Positions 41,398 to 53,262 of a stretch of 64,000 nucleotides of DNA are shown in pieces (positions within the stretch are counted from its first letter, which is position 1; the number at the start of each line of letters is the position of its first letter). The DNA comes from Pythium myriotylum (Eukaryota; Oomycota; Peronosporomycetes; Pythiales; Pythiaceae). The translations under genes and the position numbers were made by a program. Location: positions 1,364,001-1,428,000 of the forward strand of contig JALJCQ010000026.1 of NCBI GenBank assembly GCA_023091665.1. Direction: 5' to 3'. Below the pieces are notes generated by a model. That model did no database searches, was not told where the DNA came from, and saw nothing but the letters and a program-made list of their open reading frames with translations.

Positions 41398-41550
41398 GCC
41401 TGCTACACAGAAACAGTCAGTGAGCCCTGTAGTCTCGAAACGTAGCCACCTCTTGGTCCTCACCTCTCCTCCGAGACTGTGTGTGACGTGGCCACTTCGG
41501 AAATTCACTGTTTCTGAGTTAATAGAGTCCGCCGCAAGAAATCCAATATA

Positions 41551-41762
41551 TTGTGTGAATAGGCATCTTTTTGTCCAATGAGACATGCGGATTCGCGTGA
41601 CTATAGCAAAACCATCTGTTAAAAACTGACCTAAAGCAGTGGGAATCCGCCAAACCCGTGCGCCAAAACCCCGAAATGTACTCTGGTCCGCCCGCTGCGC
41701 GGGCGGGGCTCGGCCGCCGGCCTCGCGAAAGAGCGTTACGACGGTTCCACTTTTAGTATATA
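41551..41762. repeat. About 210-bp dispersed repeat, copy 1
   Basis: Matches 50561-50773 in the same orientation at roughly 75-80 percent by eye. Shared blocks include CATCTTTTTGTCCAATGAGA, the stem GGTCCGCCCGCTGCGCGGGC and the end GTTCCACTTTTAGTATATA. Noncoding; the type is unknown. Confidence 0.7.
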
Positions 41763-41899
41763 CTAGGTGGGGGGTGCCCGCTCCGCGGGCACTTCAGTTT
41801 GCGCATGCTGGGTTGGTGGGGATATAACATGTTTTGCTATGGGGAAAAGGTGGCGCAGCGCAAGCGCTGCGGCTTTTTTCGGGTTGCCTTCGGCAACCC
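41763..41899. repeat. Multi-hairpin cassette, copy 2
   Basis: Same flanks and stems as copy 1 at 40599-40737, in the same orientation. The middle reads ATATAACATGTTTTGCTATG instead of the GC-rich segment of copy 1. Confidence 0.8.
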
Positions 41900-42125
41900 C
41901 TGTTGGTGACTGTAAAAGTACACCCACTTTTGTCATTTTTATTGTTGAACCCACAACAGTATTGACGTTGAAGTGTTTATGTTGAAGTGACAAAAGCATT
42001 GGTGGATGCATAAATTCGTTTATTGCAGCACAATACACATCAATACACAGTTGGTTCTAGTTCGGCGCCCGTATAAGGATCCTACGTCTAGCCAAGTGCT
42101 GCTGGATCTACTCCTACGTATTTGT

Positions 42126-45100
42126 TTATGGTTCACTTGGACCAAGATGGCCTTGAATTACCTCTCCGTACACGATGTTCTTGACAAACGTTCCGTCTTC
42201 GTCTTCTTTGACTGGATCTTGGATCGCAATTTTGATTCTGGCCTGAGAGGAAACCCTGGAGAGGGCGACATACAGCTGGCCGTGAGCGAAGATAGGTCTC
42301 GGTAGAAAGAGACCCAGGTACGGAATTGTTTGGCCTTGTGCCTTGTGGATCGTCATCGCAAAAGCAAGCTTGACTGGCAACTGACGTCTTGTGAGTTGGA
42401 ATGGGAGCTTTGAATCACTTGAAGTCAATTCGAGGCGAGGAATGATCACTCTGTTCCCAGCTCCTCTACCGTTGAGGATCATGGCATCAATTAGAGTCGG
42501 CTTCAATCGGCAGATCTGGAGTCTTGTCCCGTTGCATAGTCCGCGATCGCCTTGAAGGTTGCGCAAGAGCATTACAATTGCACCCACTTTGAGATGCAAC
42601 TTGTGAGGTGGGAGCCCTCCAAACGAAAGCGTATTGAGAAACTCTGTAGGATACGACGTTCCTACGTCACTGTCTTCGCTCTCTGCAACTGAATCCTGTG
42701 AAAGGTACACGTATTCGTCCTCAGCTGTCTTTACTGGGAGCATTTCAAGAACCTTGTTGTTCGTATCATCCACATCCGCGTTCCACGGGGCGAGGATGGC
42801 ACGCTCTGCAAAGTATGACGGTTCTTCGTATCGATCCACGATGTCACCATACACATGAGATATCAATTGAGAGGATATGCCCCTGCCGACTGGTGGTTCG
42901 CCAAGGAACATGTCTTTGGGCAGCCGACAGTAGTCATTGCCGACAGACTTGTCTTTGTAATGTCTACCTTCACCGATCTCGAGCAAAAGTTCCGTGAAAG
43001 CTGTCATCTCTGCTCCCGCATGTGGATCCATCGCCGTTTTCACGCGCATGTTCTCTCGTAAGCGCACCGTTCTGAAGAATGGCCACAGTCGCGATTTCTG
43101 GATGCATGCATCGATGATCTGTCCTACATCGCCTCCATGGACAACAGGAAGGATCTGTCGGAAGTCACCGGCAAGAACTACGACTTTTCCGCCGAATGGA
43201 GTGAGAGGAGTGTCCATCAGCGATCGAAGTGTGCGGTCAACAGCTTCGAATGCATGGCGATGCTGCATTGGAGCTTCGTCCCAGACTATCAACGCCGTTT
43301 CTATCATCAACCTTCCTGATGGCGAGTCCGCTGACATGAAGCATGTGCTTCGACTATGTAGCTTGAGGGAAAGATGGAATCTTGAATGCGCTGTTCTTCC
43401 TCCGGTCAGTAACAATGCTGCAATGCCACTTGTAGCAACTGCCAATGCCATCTTCTTCTTCTGTCGTACAGTTGCCAGGATTGTCTCGAGGACATACGAT
43501 TTACCTGTCCCTCCAGGTCCGTCCAAGAAAAACAGTCGGTTGGATCCTCGGCCTTCGACAGCATCCACAACACTTGAGTACACAGCTTGTTGGTCTTCAT
43601 TAAAGTTTTTGACTTGAGCAACAGTTCGAGACAGTGTATCCGGATCGTACGACAGTTCGTTTTCAATCATCCAGTCGTCTGCATCGTTTCGGATGCTGCT
43701 GTCTGTCGTCGGCGCCTCTTCCATAGCTGCATCATGCGTCTCGGCAATTTGTGGGAGCATCGGAAAGCCTGTGAGAGACATCCCAGCACTCACTAAACTG
43801 TCTTCGATGTCGTGAAGTACCTTGAGTCTAACGGACGCCAGTTCGGAATCTCCGAAGTCTTCAGACATGTCTTCGAGGAAATCTCCCCAGAGTTTCGCTG
43901 GATCCAGTGGGGACGAATGAACCAACAGCATTGCAAACAGTTGACGCAATTGACGTGGCATCTTGAACGTTGCGGCTTCTTTCATGCAGTTGTGACAGTG
44001 ATTGTCGTCCTCGGCATAGCCAGCAGCCACTGCAGCGTCGGCGTATGTGTTGTAGACCTTTCCATCCACGGTGCGAAGATCCTCAAAAGACGTTGCACCC
44101 TTTCGATAGCAGAGAATGAGGCGCATGAAGTATCTTTCTCGATCTCTTGGCGAACAGCTCACCATTCTACCAATTTTGGAATCACCACCTCGCTTTCGTG
44201 GTTCCCACATCTTCCGCTTGTTCTCTGTTGTCCACACGTAATGCTTTGGGAAGTCGGCGTAGAGTATCTCTCTCGCGTCTGGATCTCTTGCGTTTGTCTG
44301 GAAGTATTGCGTCAGAGTCGTTTCGCCGCGCGCTTCAATTGTATCCAGCTTATCGCCTTGACGATACTGCACCTGCTGATTGTCTTGAAGATGGACCGCA
44401 AGCATCTGCACGGAGTGGGATCTTCCATTCATCGGGAAGCTCAAAATTCTCCACGCTGCCTCAATCGCGCACACGTACATGCCGTTTGCATACCGAGAGA
44501 TCTCGTCGTACTTCTCGTCAACAGACAACGTAACACGGTCGCTTCCCTTGTAAAGATACTTGTGGAGATACTTGACCGCCTTATCTCCAATCACCAAATC
44601 AATGTTGATGTGGCAGTCGTACTTCGAGGAGAGGTAAGGGTTGTATGGAACAACGTGTCGATTGTCAAAGGCAAACTTTGACTTGCCTTTCTTGCCTTTC
44701 TTGTCTTCCTTTTCGTCGACAACTTCTTCTTCTTCTTCTTCATCTGTACCACGGTTCTTGTTCAGAATTGTTCGCTGGTTGTTGGGTCGTTTAAACACCA
44801 CGCCATTGCGATCCATTGTGGTTGTCTCTCGAAATGGTCGCGGATACTTCTTAGAGCACTTTCCTTCCTTCATGCACGGTGCATCTTCGTAGCCTTCGCC
44901 ACATGGTCCATGCAGCATGCATCTTCGAACGGTCTGGTACAGTCTCGGGTTCTTCTCTCTATCTGGAATCTCTGCCGATACAAAACGATCAAAATCGGCG
45001 ATGGTTCGAGGCTTGTACTCCTTGTGGAAGATCAGCAAAATGTGCGCGTGCGGAAGACCTCGTTTCTGGTACTCAATCACGTATATGTACGCGAGCACCT

Positions 45101-48100
45101 TACCAAAGATGTGTTTCTTGAGAATATCATGGAGAATAGCCTTCAACTTCTCGTTGAAGACTCTTGCCACCAGTTCAGGACGGTCTTCAGCTTTTTGACC
45201 GTACTCCAACTCCCTTTCGATCTCTTCCCACTTTGGATTGCAAGTCACTGTAACAAAGGCATCTGGTGTGCCATATGTCCGAACGATGGCCATGGAATCC
45301 TGGTAAAGCTGATCCATATATCGGGGGCTGCCGACAAACTTCGCCGGGAGAATATAGAACTTGCCAGAGTTGAGAACCGCTTCGCGAGATAGTGTCCAGT
45401 CCAGATCACGTCGGAATCGATCGATCAAGCCATGGTATAAGTCTGCACGCAACTGCCTTTGGTTTCTGCGCGCATACTGGAGATCACTTGTGATTATCTT
45501 GGCAAACTGATCAACGCAGATCTCCTGAAGAAGAGGACCAAATTGATGCAAGTGATTGTATCGAGACTTGCGAAAGAAGAGCTGGTAGCGGATCCACCGA
45601 CGAAATGTAATCTTCGCACGCTTCTTGGGCGCCGCAGGACCCTGCACGACGATTGCCATCTCTTTTACACCATCATCTTCGTTCTTGCTCTCGGCTTCCA
45701 GTTCGTTTACCACTTCGACACTATCGTCCTCTTTCCCTGAGTCGTCGTCAATGTTGTCTTGATCGTCTTCAGATGATTCTTCGCCGAAATCAATGTTCTT
45801 CTTCTGGCCGTCCTTTGGCATTCTGCTCTTGATAGGATTGAGGCCTGGCTCACCTCTCAGATACACGATCGGCCAAGCCATAGGGTCGTAGCACTCGTGA
45901 AGCTCGCTGATCCTTTGTAACGCATGAATTTTCCCTGTGACCGGGTCCTTCGTTGGTTTCATGCGTACGATGATGTCTCGACCTTCCTCCAGATACTCGT
46001 CGTCCACAATAAGAGCGGCTACTTCAGAAACCTTCGGTAAGTTGTGTGTTCGAGGGTCTGTGTCGCCTCGCTCATGTAGTTTGAGGTGGATATGGCGCCC
46101 GGGATTCTCGATCATGAACTGTCCCGCGCGAACAAATGCCTTGGCGTACTCGTTGTGCTCGTTGATATAGTCGGTCAATAACTTGATGAAGTGATCGTTC
46201 AGCCCAAGCTCAGGGTGCTTAGTTCGAAGATCATACTGCATATTCCCATCGAAGATATAGACTTGAGCGAACATGCGTGGATACGCCTCATCAAAAGGAA
46301 GCAATGTTCCCATTCGGTGAACAATGCGTCCCTGAACATTGTAGGTTTTAACGCCACCTTCTCGACTTGCCAATTGCTGGTTCACAACCGCTCCTGTTGA
46401 TGTGAACTGGAAGATAAGGTTGTACTTCCGTGCGTTAACCCGAAAGAGCGGATGCCGAAACATTTCTCTCAGTATTTCCGGGACATAGTCGAAATTTGGT
46501 CCTTCAATTGCACCGTTGAGACAGCACTGCGTGTTAACTTGGTTCTTGGGCTGCTTCCAGTCGAGAGCACCGCAGTACGGGCACTTGAATGTCATCTCAA
46601 TGAGAAGATGTCGACCACTTGGGCCGATATCCGCGCCAATAACCCTCGCACTCTCTTCGAACTCGTCTATCGACGCTAGAGCAATACATAAGCCGACTGG
46701 ATTTGCCTGTTTCTTCTTCTCCTTATTCGCTTTGCGGGTATGCCTCGACTTCTCCTTCTGTTCTTCGGACATGTTTGATCGACGCTGTGCCTCTCGTTGA
46801 CGATGTTTTTCCCACTTAACCTCGATTGAGGCATGGGGAGGCTCTTCAACTGTATGGCGTTCTTCGTCATCCACATTGGCGGTGGAAATTGTTGTTTTCG
46901 GAGCTTGTTCTGCCCTTTGACGTCTATCTCGCATCCGTCTCATGGCAGCACTCATGTTGCGCTTTCTCCTTGTCTTTGCTTCAGCATCTTCATTTTCTTG
47001 CGCTGGATATCTGTCTTGCACTTCTTGAGCTGACGTTGGCACGTCCCTAGAACGCCAGATGCATCAAAATCTACCACAATCTGGCTTTAAGAAGTTCGGC
47101 ACGTACCGTTTACGTCGTAGCCCGTCTGAGTTGGTTTGATATTGCACGTCTGTCGCGTCGATCTCATTTTGGTTGTCTTGCTCTTGTAGACTTGCTGGAC
47201 TTTCACGCGGGGGGACATACAGTGATAACTCACAGAGCGCCAGATCTAGACGATCTCTCATGTCGTGGCCATTTTCATCGCGTTGACTCCACTCCAAATA
47301 TAATTGCTGGTCCAAACGCAGGCATTCGTAGTGAGCTTGACGGTGGTTCAGCGTTATCATCAATGGTGCAACGCGGTGACTGATCATCGTGCTAAGGATG
47401 AGAACAGCCTCACTGGGATCGAGAACTCGCGTTTTCACACACTCGGACGCTGGATCATCAGCTGATCGTAGCTCAAGGCGCACCATGCTCACAAACACCG
47501 CGTCTCGCGTTCTGCCACCTGGAAAATTATGCGTACCGACGTCGAAGACAAACACAGGCTCTCTGAAGTAGAGCACTGCTGCCATGATCTCCTGTTCGCC
47601 CGCCCATGCAGCATGCGGAAGTCCTTGCCGAACAGAAGACATTTGATGTCGCCGGATGAAAGCCTTGATCTTCTCCAGGCCGTAGTCAGTAGACTCTTGC
47701 AGAGGTCTGCCGAGGTATCGCTGGAAGAGAATGCTCACGTGTACGTCACCGCTTGCAACCATTCGGTCCAGGTTGCTTAGCAGCGTGCCGATGATCCCTT
47801 GCTTGAGTGCTGTGGCGCGTTGGACATCATCTAGGTCGCTGATCGTGATTCTGTCGCGCTCGAGAAGTGTTGCTCGCGCGCAGTAGATAGCAAAGTAGAA
47901 GCAGGCGCCGTTACCCGGTACACTGATCAATCGGAGCCCGAACATCTCCAAAAAGTCTGCCAAGGCCGAGCCGAGCTCGCTTTCAACCTCCTGGACATCT
48001 GGAGGCTCTTGGAGTGGTGGTACTTCAGTCAGGGGCAAATCTTCTGGCTCGGCTTGCTTTTGCTTCTTCGGATCTTCATCGCGCTCGCTGGTGAAGACCA

Positions 48101-48281
48101 ATCTTCGTTTATTCAAGTTCTTCGCATCCGTGTTGTCTTTTTGCTTCGCTTCCCATCGCCGTAGTGCCTGCCGCCGAGCATTCTCGCGCTTCGTGCGATC
48201 CTCTCGGCTCTCATAGCCTTCCGGTGGGAGATACGCTTGCTCGATCTCCTCCTTGGTATCAAACGCTTTTTTTCGCCGCAT
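42126..48281 (-). mobile_element. Helitron-type element gene: OTU protease + Rep + PIF1-like helicase
   Basis: Two long frames form one gene. Exon 1 (48281-47107) encodes an N-terminal region with an OTU cysteine-protease-like domain (VPGNGACFYFAIY with the Cys, and LNHRQAHYECL with the His). A 60-bp intron (47106-47047, GTACGT...TTCTAG) joins it in phase to exon 2 (47046-42126); the predicted product has 2031 residues. Exon 2 carries the Helitron-like N region and a Rep nuclease with the HUH motif (EYQKRGLPHAHILL) and a Tyr segment (KYLHKYLYKG). A PIF1-type helicase follows: Walker A GPGGTGKS, IVWDEAPM, LAGDFRQILPVV and a late KLAFAMTIHKAQGQT. Exon 2 has no good ATG of its own (its apparent start is GTG), which supports the splice. 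The element ends were not found. The coding region is intact. Confidence 0.85.
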
Positions 48282-50560
48282 CTAGTCCGCCAGCACACAA
48301 CACTGGTCAGACAATTTGTCCAAGTAAGCGGTACATGGTGCACTCGGCTCCTCGTCACCCCGCGCTGCGCACATGGGGTCCCTCAACCCCAAGCTACAGA
48401 CAACTCATCACATTACCATGTTTCTCCCAACGGCTGCGCCCGCCACTCACACTGCTACCAAACTGCTATGTCGTCACGTATGCGTACGATATTTCACTGT
48501 GTTTGTTTTCCCGCGCATCGCGCTACCCCTCACTGTGCGCATCGCCAGCCTTCCACCTTGCCAATACATGCGCACTGGCACGGTTCGGGCGGCTATCTCT
48601 CTTTCATATATTCTCTCACACCCGCTGTAACAATCGCCTTCCACCATGGCAGTGCATAGCACTGCCACAGATCCAGCGAGAGTTACTACAGCTCCGCCCA
48701 TGTCTTCCTCCACGGCATTGTCGCGCAATGTCGTAGATCCGACAGGGAGGGCTGGTATAATACGCATTTTATCTTTTTTTATCGGGTAATGTAGAGAATA
48801 TATATTTATTAGATGCGTCAGGTTTTTGGGGGACCTCCCTGATAGACTGTTAGAGGTTGTGGGCACAGTGTCACGCATTCATAACGTAACCGATAGCAAG
48901 TGTGGCAGCAGTGATAAGTTACGTTAACTGCCGCTAACATCAACACAGTACTGTAAAGAATATATTTGTAGCCCAGGGATGAGTTATTCCCACGCGAACA
49001 GCGTGCGACAACGAAGAATAATGGGTAGCCTCCCCACCAAGCCGTCACGTGCAAAGCGCGCCGGCTGTCACCGCTGTCGTCTCAATAAAGTGATCACATA
49101 ATGGCTACCCGTAGGCAAGTCACCATCAGTTGCGCCTTGGCCCGAAGGCCAGCGGAGTCCCTTGACTCCTAGCGCTGTCACAAATTCAGACAGGGGGCAC
49201 GTGCTCCGACTCAGTGGGTGACAGCGGTTCGGGTATCAGCTGCTACTTTGTTTCTAAATCCATAAATAAATCTATGAATTCAGAGGTGCGGACGCTGATT
49301 GGATCGTTGCGTGGAGGAGTGACGGTTCGTCTCAGACTCAGTTACCCAAATCTGAGAACCCCCATTGGCACTTGGGCAAGAGCTGCCAACACGGTGTGCC
49401 GGATGTTCCATGCCGCACCGCCGAAGTGGCGCAGCAGGAGATGACAGCTCTCTCCGGTTAGGGACCACATAGGATTGCTAATAAAAAAAATTATTAACTC
49501 CCCACCCACATTTCGTGGCTCTCTCCACCAAGTCCCAATCAGTAGGCCTCAGTAGGCCTAGAGGTACCAGTTATCCCAATAGGTGATAACCCGATGCTGT
49601 TGATGGCGCAACACAACTGGCCATTGGTCCCGACAATGCAGACTGCCAGTTCAGCTGAGCAGGCCCACGCCCACAAAGCTCACTGTATAGACTGCATTGC
49701 CTACATGTTAGACTCTCATGTCTAATCGTAGAGACAATTCTGTGGGGGACCTCCGGTCGCAGCATGTTGCGCCATGGATTTTCTTTATTATATAGAACAC
49801 ACAGTCTTTCATACATGTATTAGGTTACCATGCAAAAAACCCACACTGGCATGCTCGGAGCGACCGCGCGCACACAGCGGACCAAGCCACTGCGGCGCGC
49901 GGACGCTCCGACGCATGCGCGCACACACCGCTTACCTTTAGGGCCCCTGGCCGTTTGCGTCTGCGGCAACAAATTGCCGGCTGACAGCCTGTCAGCGAAG
50001 CGGTCCCGCTAGGAGACCAAAACAGTGGCCTGTCAGCCTGTCAAACCCCGATAGTAATCCACTTCCCATTCTTAGATAACCTAAAATAATACAAAAGTGG
50101 CCAATCTGCTCAGATTCAGGCGTCGATCGAATGTCCGATCGAGTGCGCGTTCGGTGGCCCTGCTGAGCGCCGCGACACTTGAGACCTTCCTCATTAGACC
50201 CCTCAAACAACCCTACAAAATTTCAGCGCTCCATTCGGAGCGGAAGTGGGCGCACCTATATGCCCATTTTTGCATTTTCGATACAACAGGGGTTGTATCG
50301 GAGGAGGACCGGACCAACTTTTTCAATATTTATTCAATCAAATTGAAAATCTGGAATTAGCAGTCATCTACTGTGTTATTTATCATACCAAATTCTCAGC
50401 TACGGCGGAGCCCGTCCGGCGGAGCTAGGGCCGCTCATGTCGGGCGCCCCCGCGGTCATTCGAGGACCGCGGAAACTCACTAATAGAAGTTATCTGTACC
50501 CGCCCATCCGTTCTGGACAGAAGGGTTAGGGAAAGGCGGTTTTAGGGGAAGTTCAATGCA
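48282..50560. other. Noncoding DNA upstream of the Helitron gene
   Basis: About 2.3 kb without a supported gene. It should contain the promoter and 5' end of the Helitron, but I could not identify its terminus. The motif GGGGGACCTCC appears near 48829 and 49744. Other small frames are not convincing. Confidence 0.4.
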
Positions 50561-50773
50561 TTGAGTGAATATGCATCTTTTTGTCCAATGAGACATGCGG
50601 ATTCGCGTGACTATAGAAAAACCATCTGTTAAAAACTGTCCTAAAACAGTGGATTCCGGGCCCTTCCCGCAGCCAAACCCCCCCAAAAGTACTCAGGTCC
50701 GCCCGCTGCGCGGGCGGGGGCTTGGCCTCCGGTCTCGCGGGGCGACGCACGACCGTTCCACTTTTAGTATATA
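50561..50773. repeat. About 210-bp dispersed repeat, copy 2
   Basis: Second copy of 41551-41762, same orientation. The two copies lie on either side of the Helitron gene, about 9 kb apart. The hairpin cassette that follows copy 1 is absent here. Confidence 0.7.
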
Positions 50774-51249
50774 GAGATGAAAAACCCGTGGTTGACTCGC
50801 TACAGTACATGCCAAAACCCACGTTCGTGGGGCTATACCGCATTCTTAAAATCCGAGAATGAATAGAGATGCAAAACAAGATGGAATTTCACGTGGTCGA
50901 GTTCGTGCGAGTGCACTGAATGCTCATAGAACAAGCTCCGTTGCTGTTCTGGCTAACGCCGTCAGAGAGGGAGAGAGAAAGAGAGAGAGAGAGAGAGACA
51001 AACAGACAGACAGAGAGAAGCACCCCTTCAGCTGCAAGTATGCAGGCGGTGAAAGCGGGAACTTCGTAACGTATCTACACGACACATTCGAGAGGAATTT
51101 GGTCCCCCCCCCCGCCCTCCCCTCAACAACTCCCAAGGGAACAAATGGCGGTAATACGACTAATTTTTTTAATAGCATTTTGGATTCGCTCGAACGGCAC
51201 AAAAGAAGAAGCTCAAATAAAAAACAATTAACGAGTTTGGGATCGCCTC
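50774..51249. other. Spacer with GA-rich microsatellite
   Basis: Noncoding stretch before A6. A GAGA/CAGA-rich run lies at about 50966-51020 and a CCCCCCCCGCCC tract near 51105. Confidence 0.5.
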
Positions 51250-51717
51250 CTAGCAGTACACCTTACCGGATCCCTGGCAGTTGCTCACGCGAAACTCGTT
51301 GCCGTCCGTGCAGTTTCCAATCGCGATATCACCACGGTCCGGCGGCCAGAACATCGTGCGCCAGTAACGAACCCACATCCCAGACTCGCCCACACTCTCA
51401 ACCGCAAACGAGTTACGACCGCGCGTCAGCTCGCGCTGCACTTGGTTCGCACCGGCCATGCCACACGCCTCCGATCGCGTACCAACCCAACACGCGAGCT
51501 GGTGGCACTTCTTGCCGCTTCCTGTGATCGCTGGGACGATTGCTTGGCCGATCGTGAATGCGGAGACCGCGAGGTCAGCACCTTGCGCAGCGGTGATACC
51601 GGCTTCTGCGCGAAGCTCGCGGGATGGCTCTTCGACGTACAGAGGCACTTGGTCGTTGATAGACGCTGCGTTGGCGAGGCTGAGGAGAGCTGCGATGGTC
51701 GTGACGACGAGCTTCAT
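51250..51717 (-). CDS. Secreted six-cysteine protein, A-type A6
   Basis: 155 residues from the ATG at 51717; the frame stays open far upstream, but the signal peptide MKLVVTTIAALLSLANA fixes the start. The propeptide ends YVEEPSRELR (33-36). Hydrophobic segment and core are almost the same as A5 (differences include GSGKVYC at the end), suggesting recent duplication or gene conversion between pairs 13 kb apart. A good core promoter lies 21-36 bp upstream. It is the divergent partner of B7 over 785 bp. Confidence 0.9.
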   Translation of the reverse strand: MKLVVTTIAALLSLANAASINDQVPLYVEEPSRELRAEAGITAAQGADLAVSAFTIGQAIVPAITGSGKKCHQLACWVGTRSEACGMAGANQVQRELTRGRNSFAVESVGESGMWVRYWRTMFWPPDRGDIAIGNCTDGNEFRVSNCQGSGKVYC

Positions 51718-51737
51718 CTTCTTGAGCGTTTCGGGCA

Positions 51738-51753
51738 GCAAATTTGAAAGTGG
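51738..51753 (-). promoter_or_regulatory. Oomycete-type core promoter (INR + flanking region) of A6
   Basis: On the minus strand CCACTTTCAAATTTGC contains CCACTTT (fits YCAYTYY) followed by AAATTTGC (fits MAWTTTNC), the initiator plus flanking-promoter arrangement known in oomycetes. Transcription would start about 35 nt before the A6 ATG. Confidence 0.65.
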
Positions 51754-52502
51754 GTGTTTGAACCCGTCGCCTTGGATGGAGACAGACAAGAGGTCCAAGT
51801 CTTCAAGGGTGAGACAGTGTGTCTGTCCACACAAATTGGATGAGTCTCTTCGTCTGTGGAGGATGTTCGTGTTGTTGGTATCCAATTTGAACGTGTGTAT
51901 CAATGGATAGCATCTTTTTCGTATAGGGAGAAGCCGATCCGACAAAAGCTCAAGACAGATGACTTGGAGGAAACCCCACGTCGACTGATAAGCGCAGTTC
52001 CGTTCGTAAATTTTATCGGCTTCAAGCTGTCTTGATGAGTACGCAAATCGACCGCGCGTAATCCCACCGAGAAAAAAATCCGATGAGAAAGACAGCTGTC
52101 TCCGGCTTCCTGTACACTGCATGTCCAGCTCTATCTGGCAAAAAGCACGACTGTCCACTTTCCAACCGGTCCAGCTCAACTAATTGAAGAAAAACATGTA
52201 GTGAAACTACTGATTGGTCGATATTGATAGAGCCCTAGTTTACGCCGAGGTTCCCACCACTTGTGATGACGATGGCTGTGTTGAGGAGAGGAAGACGGTG
52301 ATGTCTGCCTCAAATCCAGATGGAGACCTGTCTTATCCCATCGAGCACCTCCAACGCGTCGAATAGCCGGCTTGCAGCTTTTCGACACTCGCTTTTAGTT
52401 ATCCATCATGTGAGGCGTCGTCGCGATGTGTTGTTTGTGAAGTCGTTCGTGTCTGGGAATGGTCATTCCGCAATTCGCGCAGCTTTACGCAGATCAAGCC
52501 AA

Positions 52503-53063
52503 ATGAAGTTCCTCTTTCATACAATCGCCAGCCTTGCTCTCGCCGTAACCGCAGCGTCGGCGCAGACGGATGAATCCGACGCGATCATCCCGTTTGCTCA
52601 AGAGCCCGAGTTCTACGACGGTCCTGATGCGATTATTCCGTTTGTCGATGAGCCAGGATACACGGACGCAGCAGCCACGCGCAACATGGACTTCAGCAAC
52701 CTGGAGAATCGTCAGCTTCTCGTCGGTGCCGCTGTTGCGGGCTTCCAAGTTGCAGCTGCCGTTGCACCGATTGTCGCAAGCTTCATCGAATCGAGGAAGA
52801 AGAACTGCCAGCAGGTCGCGTGCTGGATTGGAACTCCCGAACGCACATGTGGTATCAGCGTTGCGGAGCAAGTTCAAAATGAAGTCACCAAGGGCCGCGA
52901 TCGATACCGAATCGAGAGCATTGGGGAGAGCGGTTTGTGGGTGCGCTACTGGCGCACGCAGTTTGAGCCTATCGATCGTGGAGACATCGCCACAGGCAAC
53001 TGCACGAACGGCGCCCAGTTTGCAGTGAGCAACTGCCAATCAACTGGCCGAGTACACTGCTAG
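52503..53063 (+). CDS. Secreted six-cysteine protein, B-type B7 (long form)
   Basis: 186 residues from the ATG at 52503, chosen for the signal peptide MKFLFHTIASLALAVTAASA. The long propeptide has two similar acidic units (DAIIPFAQEPEFYDGPD and DAIIPFVDEPGYTD) and ends LENRQLLVG (R-x-L at 70-72). A hydrophobic stretch (AAVAGFQVAAAVAPIVASFI) precedes ESRKKNCQQVACWIGTPERT. The core has VRYWRTQFEPIDRGDIATGN and ends CQSTGRVHC. The ACWIGT segment resembles A-type, so this copy is intermediate there. It is the divergent partner of A6 and tail-to-tail with B8. Confidence 0.9.
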   Translation: MKFLFHTIASLALAVTAASAQTDESDAIIPFAQEPEFYDGPDAIIPFVDEPGYTDAAATRNMDFSNLENRQLLVGAAVAGFQVAAAVAPIVASFIESRKKNCQQVACWIGTPERTCGISVAEQVQNEVTKGRDRYRIESIGESGLWVRYWRTQFEPIDRGDIATGNCTNGAQFAVSNCQSTGRVHC

Positions 53064-53262
53064 AGCGTAGTACATTGTAGTGTGTTTCCATGAGTGAATA
53101 CAGAATCCTCCAGCATTGACGATACAATGTATTTTCGTCGTTTATCTACCCGGAAAAGCATATTATCAGAAATTCGGCACGAACACATCAAGGATCATGC
53201 GTCGACCTGCTTGGCCCGATGATGAAATTGTCGCAACGAGGTGAAAAATGTACTCACCAATT

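Noticed and set aside
47064..47106. Stop codon ending the OTU frame as a true gene end
   Set aside because: A GT-AG intron of 60 bp removes it and joins the next frame in phase, and the Rep frame has no good start of its own.
49060..49230. Possible tRNA or rRNA fragment with several short stems
   Set aside because: No anticodon arm, TPsiC-like sequence or recognisable rRNA segment could be placed.
52494..53039. 181-residue frame on the minus strand over B7
   Set aside because: Shadow of B7; no homologue pattern, while the sense frame has a signal peptide and the family core.
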